Below are positions 56,926 to 64,000 of a stretch of 64,000 nucleotides of DNA, one piece after another (position 1 is the stretch's first letter; each line of letters opens with the position of its first letter). The translations under genes were made by a program, and so were the position numbers. The stretch is taken from the NCBI GenBank assembly GCA_963699805.1, contig CAVOVH010000013.1, positions 62,001-126,000 on the forward strand. Direction: 5' to 3'. Below the pieces are notes generated by a model that made no database searches, had not been told where the DNA came from, and saw only the letters and a program-made list of their open reading frames with translations. Origin of the DNA: JAGTVG01 sp963699805. GTDB taxonomy: Bacteria > Bacteroidota > Bacteroidia > Cytophagales > Cyclobacteriaceae.

Positions 56926-56981
56926 TTCCCCGCCTCGGAGAGACTGTCCCGTATTTATTTCGGGAGGCGAAGGGGTGGAAT
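56926..56981. repeat. REP-like inverted repeat
   Basis: CCCCGCCTC, an internal hairpin with arms TCCCG and CGGGA, and AGGCGAAGGGG follow each other within about 56 bases, an imperfect nested inverted repeat. The element is GC-rich in an AT-rich gap between the URO-D-like and GH18 genes. It differs in sequence from the elements at 8176 and 46560 but has the same style. Confidence 0.5.
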
Positions 56982-57033
56982 AAAATCACCAAAATTAATT
57001 ATTTTCATCAATGAATTTTTAAAACTGATTGAA

Positions 57034-58158
57034 ATGAAAACCTCATACTTCTATTCATTATTGCTTGCGGGCCTCCTTTTTATAATTCTTTCATCTTGCG
57101 AAAAAAAACCATATGCAACAGGCCCTGATATCTATGTCGATGATACTGACTTTAAAATTGTTGGTTACCTGGCTGGCGGAGGATTTGATCAAATCGACCA
57201 ACTCGAACTGGACAAGTTGACCTACCTGAACCTGGCTTTTGCCAATCCGGATAAAGATGGCAAACTCGTGTTCAGCCGGAATGCAGATATTTTACCTGTT
57301 GTTATGAAAGGTCATGATGCAGGGCTAAAGGTTTATATTTCTTTGGCAGGAGGCGGAAGACCCGATACAACGATATGGAAATCTGTATTACTACCTGAAA
57401 ACAGATCGGCCTTTGTAAAAAATATTCTGGATTATGTAGAAGAAAATAAACTGGATGGGGTGGATGTTGATATTGAGGGGAACCTTTTACCCTACATTGG
57501 CGAATCTTATAATCCCTTCGTGATCGAGTTGCGGCAGGCATTGCACGCGAAAGGGAAAGGAATTACCGCTGCCCTTGGGGCAACGCATTTTCATGAAGCA
57601 GTTCATCAGGAAGCCCTGGATGCGTATGATTTCATCAATGTGATGGTATATGATAAAACAGGTATATGGAGACCCAATGATATCGGCCCGCATTCTCCTT
57701 ATTCTTATGCCGAAGAAGCCATCAAATTCTGGACGGAGGAAAAGAATATACCTCCTGATCGGATCATATTGGGTTTACCTTTTTATGGTTTTGATTTTAC
57801 ACCCCCGGCACGGTATATCGATTATAGAGAGATCATTCAGGGTGATCCTTCACTCGCTTACGTGGATTCAACGGGAATGAGATATTATAATGGCATTCCT
57901 ATGATTATCAGGAAGACCGAACTGGCAAAAAAGAAACTGGGCGGAGTAATGATCTGGGAGATCTCCTCGGATACGTTAGGTGATTTGTCTTTACTGAGAG
58001 CATTGTATCAGACCATTGAGGCCGGAGATTGCGAGGTTAAAATTTTTTATAAAGATGAGGATGGAGATGGACTTGGTGATCCTAATAAGCCATTTCCGGC
58101 ATGTATGGCTCCGCAGGGATATGTTGATAACCGGGAGGATTTGGATGATGCCAGGTAA
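57034..58158 (+). CDS. Glycoside hydrolase family 18-like lipoprotein
   Basis: A 374-residue lipoprotein (FIILSSCEKKPY). The barrel starts KIVGYLAGGGFDQIDQLELD and contains LDGVDVDIEG, the GH18 signature DxxDxDxE with catalytic Glu148; LKVYISLAGGG precedes it on the neighbouring strand and FINVMVYDKTG, then IILGLPFYGFDF, follow. The C-terminal 40 residues read FYKDEDGDGLGDPNKPFPAC then GYVDNREDLDDA, a calcium-type repeat common in secreted Bacteroidota proteins. GH18 members cleave chitin or release N-glycans (endo-N-acetylglucosaminidases); this one could cut inside a GlcNAc- or GalNAc-containing chain. It precedes a convergent GH16 gene. Confidence 0.85.
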   Translation: MKTSYFYSLLLAGLLFIILSSCEKKPYATGPDIYVDDTDFKIVGYLAGGGFDQIDQLELDKLTYLNLAFANPDKDGKLVFSRNADILPVVMKGHDAGLKVYISLAGGGRPDTTIWKSVLLPENRSAFVKNILDYVEENKLDGVDVDIEGNLLPYIGESYNPFVIELRQALHAKGKGITAALGATHFHEAVHQEALDAYDFINVMVYDKTGIWRPNDIGPHSPYSYAEEAIKFWTEEKNIPPDRIILGLPFYGFDFTPPARYIDYREIIQGDPSLAYVDSTGMRYYNGIPMIIRKTELAKKKLGGVMIWEISSDTLGDLSLLRALYQTIEAGDCEVKIFYKDEDGDGLGDPNKPFPACMAPQGYVDNREDLDDAR

Positions 58159-58179
58159 CACAGGATTTTAAATACAGTC

Positions 58180-59070
58180 TTATTCTATTTCATCAAACAC
58201 TCTCACATAATCTACTATGAATTGATCTGGGAGTACTGCTTTTTTTAAATCCGGCACAGGGCCATCGTATCGATAACCATTACATTCTGTAGATAATAGA
58301 ATAAACTGCTCACGATGAGAAACTGGACCCCCAATTTCCCAGGAAATTTTACCATCCACGTAAAATACATAGCCCTTGGGACTCCAGTACAATCCAAAAG
58401 TGTGAAATCCATCTTTTGTGGCTTGCAGTTGTCTTTTACCTGAGGTGGCACTTTTCTGATTTTTGCCATATCCATTCCAGTGAATGTTGTGGCTGATGAT
58501 ACTGTCCCTGCTGAAATTCTCCATGATATCGACTTCTACTCCTGATTCAGTTGGATCGAGGGTTGACCCGATTTCAGGGGATTGTAACCAGAAAGCTGCC
58601 CACCATCCTTCCTGTGTCGGTAATTTGCATCGAATCTCATAATATCCATACCTGTGAACAAACTTCGGTGGCTCAATATCAGCGATGGGCCAGACGAATT
58701 TTGATGTTCCATATTGATCACCAGGTCTGTCCATATAATTTCTTCCTGTTTGCAATTGTGAAGAATAATAATCTCCATTTTTTTCATAGAGTTTAATTAA
58801 AAGGTTCCCTTTGCCATCTAATTCCGCACCCTCTTCAGTCCAGGTTGAATGCCTTTGCTGCATTAAGTGTAACCGGAATCCCCATTTAGTGGTATCAAGT
58901 TCAGTTCCATTGAATTCATCGTACCACACAAGTTTCCATTTTTTTCCCTCAGGAAGTTTACTGGGGACATTGCCATACTCCTTAATGAAGGCTTTGGAAG
59001 AATTCTCTTCTTTTTGTATACAGCCTGCAAGTAAAACCAAAAAGACGATGGAGATAAATCCTTTTTTCAT
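58180..59070 (-). CDS. Glycoside hydrolase family 16-like lipoprotein
   Basis: A 296-residue lipoprotein (VFLVLLAGCIQKEEN). The jelly-roll domain starts WKLVWYDEFNGTELDTTKW and carries GVEVDIMENFSRD, the ExDxxE motif of GH16 (Glu179 nucleophile, Asp181, Glu184 acid/base); GYYEIRCKLPTQEGWWAAFW, HNIHWNGYG and FHTFGLYWSPKGYVFYVDGK are also typical. GH16 enzymes cut beta-1,3/1,4-glucans, galactans, agarose, carrageenan or porphyran. Which it is cannot be read from motifs. The gene is convergent with GH18 and divergent from GH20 (59210), so it forms its own transcript. Confidence 0.86.
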   Translation of the reverse strand: MKKGFISIVFLVLLAGCIQKEENSSKAFIKEYGNVPSKLPEGKKWKLVWYDEFNGTELDTTKWGFRLHLMQQRHSTWTEEGAELDGKGNLLIKLYEKNGDYYSSQLQTGRNYMDRPGDQYGTSKFVWPIADIEPPKFVHRYGYYEIRCKLPTQEGWWAAFWLQSPEIGSTLDPTESGVEVDIMENFSRDSIISHNIHWNGYGKNQKSATSGKRQLQATKDGFHTFGLYWSPKGYVFYVDGKISWEIGGPVSHREQFILLSTECNGYRYDGPVPDLKKAVLPDQFIVDYVRVFDEIE

Positions 59071-59209
59071 ATTTGGAATGTTAATAAAAAACAGGAATGA
59101 AATAACGAATTCTTTGAGAATTTTTCATATTGCAGATATATTATAAAACTTTTTATTAGATCTGGTTAAATTACTGTTTTTGTCTAAAAATGAAAATCAT
59201 AAATCAAAT

Positions 59210-61393
59210 ATGAAAAATTTATATACACATTTCCTTCTGTTTGCGGTCATGATTTCGGGAATTTCATGTGATAAAAAACTTCCGGAAAACCTGACCTACC
59301 CGTTCAAGGTAATCCCCCAACCTCAAAAAATCGAGTTGCTTAAGGGAAGAGGGCTGGAATTCGGGGATCTCAGCATGATTGATATTGGTAATATTGAAAA
59401 AAGGCCGGTAATGGGAGAGATCCTCTCAAAACTTTCGGTCACTGGTATTCCGAACAAAAATGTTCTTAAGCTTGTCATTGATCCGGCATTAGAAGAAACA
59501 AAGAATCCTGAAGGTTATGTTTTGAAAATTCAGAATGGCAATGTAATTATAAAATCAACTGGAGAAGCCGGAATATTCTATGGTTGCCAGACGCTTGAAC
59601 AACTATTAGAGGATGCACAAGATTTTAAAGCCATCATTCCAGCCTGTAAAATCACTGATTATCCTGCGCTTGGATACCGGGCAGTACATTTTGATGTGAA
59701 GCATCATCTTGATCAAATGGATTATTATTACCAGAGTATTGATCGGTTGGCCCGTTACAAGATCAATGCAGTGATCTTTGAATTTGAAGACAAATTAGGT
59801 TATGTAAGACAACCCCTCATAGGCGCACCACAGGCCATAAGTATTGAAAAAATGGCAGATCTAACGGAATATGCATCAGAAAGAAATATTGAGATCTCTC
59901 CACTTGTTCAGGGACTCGGCCATGCCACTTTTATCCTGAAACATGAACATTATGCCAATTTGAGAGAAATACCAGACAAAAGATGGGTGTTTTGCCCTGT
60001 TGATGAAGGAACTTACCAGGTGTTGTTTGACATGTACAAAGATGCCATGGATGCAACTCCGGGTTCAAAATACCTGCATATTGGAGGAGATGAAATCGGT
60101 GACATCGGCCTTTGCCCCCGTTGTAAACCAAAGGCTGACAAAGAGGGAGCAATGAGTTTAAATCTGTACTGGTTGAACAGGGTATGTAATTTTATCACCG
60201 AGAATGGGCGTACACCCATTTTCTGGGACGATATGCCTCTCAAACAGGCTGGCGTATATGAAACCACCTATGATGATCAGGTTGACACTGAAGAGGCTTC
60301 AATTGCCTGGAAGGACGGAGAGCCAAAACTGGATATACTGATCAAGGATTTTCCGAAGAAATGTGTGTATATGAGATGGAATTATGAACTGGGTAGGTTG
60401 CCAGGCAATATGATGGCCCTTGACTGGTATAATAAAAATGGTTTACAGGCTATGGTTTCCACAGCTGCACAAACGGGTGCTGTTTTGTTTCCAAAAGACG
60501 AGAGGACAGGCAGTATGAACGACGGCGGTCTGATTGCCATTCAAAGTTTTCTTCAACTGGCGGATGAAAAAGGGATAGATGGCATGTTGTGTACAGCCTG
60601 GGACGACCTGTCACCCCATTTCGAAACCTATTGGAGGGGATTTATTGCGTCGGCAGAATATAGCTGGTATCCAACAAGCCGTTCGCTTGAAGAATTTGAT
60701 GAGGCATATCTGCAAAAGGAATTCGCCGTTGTGGAACCGGACTATGCTCAATTATATAACATGCTCACCAAAGCAGCCTCATTCTGGAGTAATGCATTCA
60801 TGAGAGAGGGATCACGCACCGATATTGAAAATGCATTAATTAATTTGCCCGGACTCGCACACTGGATTCCTGAGGCTGAAAAGGAAAAACAAATGAAAAA
60901 AATTGATTTTTCTGATATTGTTATTGAACTTCCAGATCACAATGATCCCGGGAAATGGACAAAACAGTATCAGGAGAGATTGATCGCTGCTGAAAAAATT
61001 GTCAACGATTACCAGATAACATCAAAAGCTATTGATACGCTATATGCTAAATCAGCTAGAAACCGTTACCACTGGGAAGTTTTTAAGGCGCTTAATGATT
61101 TTCAGATAACGGCCCCCAGACTGTTGCTTGCGCTAAAACAATGCGATACTGCTGATGAAAACTCATTAAATGAAGGCAGACAAAAAGTAGGTTCAGCATT
61201 GGATGGGTTTAATACTTCGTGGGAAAATTTGAAAAGTGTTTATTCAAAAACACGCTTTATTGCTTACCCTGATAATTATGTTCCTGATAGGTATTTCCAT
61301 TTTGCCAGCCAAAGGGAAGATCTGACCTGGATGATACAGGCAGAGGAATTGATCCATAAAATGGTTATAGAATGGATGGCAGAGGTAAATTAA
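59210..61393 (+). CDS. Glycoside hydrolase family 20-like beta-N-acetylhexosaminidase, lipoprotein
   Basis: About 727 residues from the ATG at 59210; the open frame extends to a TTG at 59180. A lipoprotein signal (FAVMISGISCDKK) is followed by a GH20 N-terminal domain (FKVIPQPQKIELLKGRG, GEAGIFYGCQTLEQLL) and the barrel with YLHIGGDEIGDIGLCPRC, whose Asp294-Glu295 is the catalytic pair, after ISPLVQGLGHATFIL. The shared CPRC after the active site groups it with the GH20 at 46783. The C-terminal 200 residues are helical and not assigned. It would remove terminal beta-GlcNAc or GalNAc from oligosaccharides at the cell surface. The polysaccharide-lyase-like gene follows 54 bases later. Confidence 0.83.
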   Translation: MKNLYTHFLLFAVMISGISCDKKLPENLTYPFKVIPQPQKIELLKGRGLEFGDLSMIDIGNIEKRPVMGEILSKLSVTGIPNKNVLKLVIDPALEETKNPEGYVLKIQNGNVIIKSTGEAGIFYGCQTLEQLLEDAQDFKAIIPACKITDYPALGYRAVHFDVKHHLDQMDYYYQSIDRLARYKINAVIFEFEDKLGYVRQPLIGAPQAISIEKMADLTEYASERNIEISPLVQGLGHATFILKHEHYANLREIPDKRWVFCPVDEGTYQVLFDMYKDAMDATPGSKYLHIGGDEIGDIGLCPRCKPKADKEGAMSLNLYWLNRVCNFITENGRTPIFWDDMPLKQAGVYETTYDDQVDTEEASIAWKDGEPKLDILIKDFPKKCVYMRWNYELGRLPGNMMALDWYNKNGLQAMVSTAAQTGAVLFPKDERTGSMNDGGLIAIQSFLQLADEKGIDGMLCTAWDDLSPHFETYWRGFIASAEYSWYPTSRSLEEFDEAYLQKEFAVVEPDYAQLYNMLTKAASFWSNAFMREGSRTDIENALINLPGLAHWIPEAEKEKQMKKIDFSDIVIELPDHNDPGKWTKQYQERLIAAEKIVNDYQITSKAIDTLYAKSARNRYHWEVFKALNDFQITAPRLLLALKQCDTADENSLNEGRQKVGSALDGFNTSWENLKSVYSKTRFIAYPDNYVPDRYFHFASQREDLTWMIQAEELIHKMVIEWMAEVN

Positions 61394-61447
61394 ATTATTA
61401 AATAACCTGCGAAAAAACAATATTTTGGCCTCTAAAACACAGCCGAT

Positions 61448-62308
61448 ATGAAAAAGTCAGCATCTTTATTATTATTTATTGCTATTTTTTTTTCTCTTTC
61501 TCAGGTCATCGCACAAAAAAATTGGATATATGATGGCGATAGGCAGTTTACGCAGGATGAGTTATATATGATGGACAATTGCGGAACATGCTCACAGTAT
61601 AAACATTTTAAAGCAATCCCCAATCCGCCGGATATACCTGTTTTATCAGATAAATATGCGAAAAATGATAAATGCGCTGAAATGTACTTCCCCGGATGTC
61701 AATACGCTACATCTGAGAACTTTTGCATGAAAACCATGTCGCAACCCGAAAATCAAATCCCGTTTCCATATGGCACCGATATCTACCAGGCTTTTAGTGT
61801 ATTTGTCCCGGTCGGATACAATCATGATGCTGATTGGAATTTAATTTACCAGTTCCATGGTTATCCGGACGATCTTGGCCAATGTGATAACTGGCGTTCT
61901 CCACCATTTTCCATTGCGCTTAGAAATAACGTATGGAGGGTGTGGGGGAGGTACGCTATCCAAAAATGTAATACAGATGGGAATAGGTCCGTTACTACAA
62001 TGATCCTTCACGAGGGTCAACCAATCGTAAAAGGAAATTGGACCCATTTTGTTATTCATTTAAAATATGACTACCAGGGGGATGGGCGTTGTGAAGTATG
62101 GTTACGGGATGCTGAAAACAATACACCTCAAAAAATTGTAGATTATTCCGGAGCGATTGGTTTTAATGACGAAAAAGCACCTTATGATTATGTGTCTTTC
62201 GGGTATTACTACGGTAATAATGCCGGTCCTGATGTCACATTATATTTTGACCGCATCATATTTGCAGGAAATGAAGAAAGCCTCCAAAGCATGATGTATT
62301 ATGAATGA
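61448..62308 (+). CDS. Heparin-lyase-I-like polysaccharide lyase (jelly-roll), exported
   Basis: A 286-residue exported protein (signal LLLFIAIFFSLSQVIAQ). The mature part is a beta jelly-roll with QAFSVFVPVGYNHDADWNLI, YQFHGYPDDLGQCDNWRSPP, VKGNWTHFVIHLKYDYQGDG and DVTLYFDRIIFAG, which resembles the heparin lyase I / PL20 type domain, where a pair of aromatic and basic residues acts on uronate glycans. It contains seven Cys, more than usual, several close together (DNCGTCSQY). The lyase call is tentative; a sugar-binding laminin-G-like domain is the alternative. It follows GH20 by 54 bases and converges with the transglutaminase-like gene. If a lyase, the target glycan contains uronate, which suits the ExuT-like transporter at 1497. 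Confidence 0.6.
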   Translation: MKKSASLLLFIAIFFSLSQVIAQKNWIYDGDRQFTQDELYMMDNCGTCSQYKHFKAIPNPPDIPVLSDKYAKNDKCAEMYFPGCQYATSENFCMKTMSQPENQIPFPYGTDIYQAFSVFVPVGYNHDADWNLIYQFHGYPDDLGQCDNWRSPPFSIALRNNVWRVWGRYAIQKCNTDGNRSVTTMILHEGQPIVKGNWTHFVIHLKYDYQGDGRCEVWLRDAENNTPQKIVDYSGAIGFNDEKAPYDYVSFGYYYGNNAGPDVTLYFDRIIFAGNEESLQSMMYYE

Positions 62309-62353
62309 TCGATGTAGCAGAATTTTTAAAAAATTTTCGAGGTATATCATCTT

Positions 62354-63454
62354 TTACTCGGGCATGATCAATACCTTATGTTCCGGTCCGGCCACACCAG
62401 CCAGGTTTATTGCCCGGAAAAGAATTTCATTTTTTTCCTTTTCCAGTCGTACTTCAACCGTATTTTTAACCGGGAGCCACTCCTCGCTTCCGGATTCTCT
62501 CAATTGATACTCTTTTAAATTGGGCATGTTGGAGTTCAGTTGAATGAACGCCTGATCACCCTCAATCACTACTTCCGAACTGAGTGTATTGGGTGTCCAA
62601 TCGATTGCCTCCCTGTTTTTCTCAGTAATCAGGTATTCCGTATTGTATGCCCAGTGTGGTTTTCCGTCCCATATCCAGGTATGATCCCTGTAGTAGTCAT
62701 CCTCATACATAATCAGTTTCGTCTGATAGTCAGGCCAGGCTGTAAACATGTCATTATACACATGCCACTCAATCCAGGTATATGTTTGCATAAAACGTTC
62801 CTTCGAGGCTCCTATCTCCTCATCCATCTCAATCGGAAAACGATCTGGTCCTTTTAACATGATTACTTCCGCTCCCTTATTTTTTAAATATTCATCTCGG
62901 ACTTCCAAAGCCGATAATGGAATACCATTTTTTTCGAAATGATGATCATATTTTGCATCGCATAAAAACCATTTTTGGTAATCATTAAGCCAGATTTCAT
63001 TTATTCCATGATGACCATCAGGTCCTCCAGATACCCCGGGACCGGCACCGATTGGCCGGGTCACATATCCATAGGCATTCATGATCCCGTTTTGTACGGT
63101 CATAAAATGGCCACAATGAAAACCATGTCCTTCCAGGGCAGCGTCAAGAATCCCTTCTGCATAACCGTCCCCGGGATATGGATCACCAAAATCATCAATT
63201 TTTATGATGGATTTAATCCAATGTCTGAGAAGTAGTATTCTCTTAAGTTCATCTGTTTCACCATGGAAAACGGTATCCAGTTGATATTTTGTAAGCAGGT
63301 GCTGGAATTTCGAGGATGTGAGATCTTCTGATGAAATAAATACGGTGTTTGGGATATATCGGGGATTCGCAACATCTATAAGATGATATTGTCTGGTGTT
63401 ACATGTAATAAGTAAGATTCCCAGGGTTATTATGAGAATAAAGTTGTTTTTCAT
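62354..63454 (-). CDS. Transglutaminase-like domain lipoprotein
   Basis: A 366-residue lipoprotein (ILIITLGILLITCNTRQ). A transglutaminase-like core is visible: LRHWIKSIIKIDDFGDPYPG precedes Cys114 in EGHGFHCGHFM, followed by His149 in DGHHGINEIWLN and Asp166 in KWFLCDAKYDHHF. These form the Cys-His-Asp triad. The C-terminal part is beta-rich (EVVIEGDQAFIQLNSNMPNL). Bacterial members act as peptidases, ligases or amidases. In a glycan locus a role on a glycopeptide or peptidoglycan-linked substrate is possible (inference). The gene lies between the lyase-like gene and the Gfo/Idh gene on the opposite strand. Confidence 0.78.
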   Translation of the reverse strand: MKNNFILIITLGILLITCNTRQYHLIDVANPRYIPNTVFISSEDLTSSKFQHLLTKYQLDTVFHGETDELKRILLLRHWIKSIIKIDDFGDPYPGDGYAEGILDAALEGHGFHCGHFMTVQNGIMNAYGYVTRPIGAGPGVSGGPDGHHGINEIWLNDYQKWFLCDAKYDHHFEKNGIPLSALEVRDEYLKNKGAEVIMLKGPDRFPIEMDEEIGASKERFMQTYTWIEWHVYNDMFTAWPDYQTKLIMYEDDYYRDHTWIWDGKPHWAYNTEYLITEKNREAIDWTPNTLSSEVVIEGDQAFIQLNSNMPNLKEYQLRESGSEEWLPVKNTVEVRLEKEKNEILFRAINLAGVAGPEHKVLIMPE

Positions 63455-63632
63455 TTTATATTTATTTTTATTTCAATGATATAAATATAGATATTTTACT
63501 GGCTTATAAACAGAAATTTCGAAAGCGCATGGATTTCTGCTATGTGAAGGCAGCTTGTTTATTGAACATCCTAAATATCGAGAACACTGTATCCTGATTA
63601 TTTTTTTATGTTATTCATTAGTTAATAAAATT

Positions 63633-64000
63633 ATGAAAAATATTAAAACTAAAAGACGTGATTTTGTCAAAAAAGCATCAGTAGCCGGGATAGGACTTAC
63701 ACTCCAGGTGCCTTCCTACGGCATCTCCCGGAGAAGCAAAAATGCAACCGTAAAAATTGGTGTAATTGGTACCGGGAACCGGGGCTCCCATTTGCTTAAA
63801 ATCCTGACAGGAATGGAAGGTGTTGAGATCGTATCTCTTTGCGACATAAACAAATCGCATCTCGACAATGCCATAAATGTTTGTGTAGATGCTGGCAGGA
63901 AAAGACCGGAGGGATATTTTGAAGATGATAATAGTTATAAACATTTATTAGACCGTGATGATATTGATGCAGTTATTATTGCCACGTATTGGGACAGTCA
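63633..64000 (+). CDS. Gfo/Idh/MocA protein, GH109-like, Tat-exported (5' part only)
   Basis: Starts at ATG 63633 and runs off the right edge. The N-terminus KTKRRDFVKKASVAGIGLTL is a twin-arginine signal. It then reads ATVKIGVIGTGNRGSHLLKI, VEIVSLCDINKSHLDNAI and DDIDAVIIATYWDS, which resembles the Rossmann domain of GH109 alpha-N-acetylgalactosaminidases (in those a loop ending in ATPWEWH follows the same strand; ATYWDS is here). GH109 enzymes use NAD+ to remove alpha-GalNAc. Only about 122 residues are present, so the family is provisional and a plain oxidoreductase remains possible. A similar Tat Gfo/Idh fragment is at the other end of the window. Confidence 0.72.
   Translation, partial: MKNIKTKRRDFVKKASVAGIGLTLQVPSYGISRRSKNATVKIGVIGTGNRGSHLLKILTGMEGVEIVSLCDINKSHLDNAINVCVDAGRKRPEGYFEDDNSYKHLLDRDDIDAVIIATYWDS

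Noticed and set aside
1..64000. CRISPR array, tRNA/rRNA, prophage or insertion sequence
   Set aside because: I saw no regularly spaced repeats, cloverleaf-like genes, integrase or transposase sequences.

Overview
The window is typical of a Bacteroidota (Bacteroidetes) genome, probably an environmental polysaccharide degrader. It contains a SusC/SusD pair, many Bacteroidota-style lipoproteins, Tat-exported Gfo/Idh/MocA and DegT proteins, promoter candidates of the TTTG / TAnnTTTG type, and intergenic hairpin (REP-like) repeats. Almost every gene appears to serve uptake or breakdown of a complex carbohydrate. No rRNA, tRNA, CRISPR array, phage gene or transposase was recognised, and no sulfatase.

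Layout. 1-3851 (minus): the N-terminal end of a Tat-exported Gfo/Idh/MocA protein, a URO-D-like protein, an ExuT-like MFS transporter and a PmoA-like (DUF6807) protein. 4164-15895 (plus): a DUF4832 protein, two GH123-like (DUF4091) enzymes, a DUF5107-TPR protein and an exported amidohydrolase. 15909-20413 (minus): a class II ketose-bisphosphate aldolase, two PfkB kinases and a Na+/solute symporter with a small partner. 20837-21565 (plus): a CBM9-like lipoprotein. 22102-33706 (minus): a DUF362 protein, an esterase-like hydrolase, a Tat-exported DegT aminotransferase, a second amidohydrolase, a frameshifted DUF5009 membrane protein, GH5, a second DUF4832 protein, an EamA transporter and AgaS. 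33940-34716 (plus): a DeoR-type regulator divergent from agaS. 35198-50603 (plus): SusC and SusD (each with two apparent frameshifts), a giant FG-GAP/VCBS lipoprotein, a GH43/GH130-like propeller, GH123-like, GH20 and a DegT aminotransferase. 50820-64000 (mixed strands): two more GH123-like enzymes, an orphan lipoprotein, a second URO-D-like protein, GH18, GH16, a second GH20, a polysaccharide-lyase-like protein, a transglutaminase-like lipoprotein and the start of a GH109-like Gfo/Idh/MocA protein.

How it may work (inference). The characterised families converge on N-acetylgalactosamine. GH123 and GH20 enzymes release beta-linked N-acetylhexosamine, and GH109 members release alpha-linked GalNAc. 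AgaS, a tagatose-6-phosphate-type kinase and a tagatose/fructose-bisphosphate aldolase form the classic intracellular route from GalN-6-P to triose phosphates. GH16, GH18, GH5 and the lyase-like protein could act on the backbone, SusC/D would import oligosaccharides, and the DeoR repressor next to agaS is the only regulator seen. The GalNAc-6-phosphate deacetylase (AgaA/NagA type) was not found here. Many partner proteins belong to poorly characterised families (DUF4832, DUF5107, DUF6807, URO-D-like, exported DegT, DUF362) and are the best place to look for new biochemistry.
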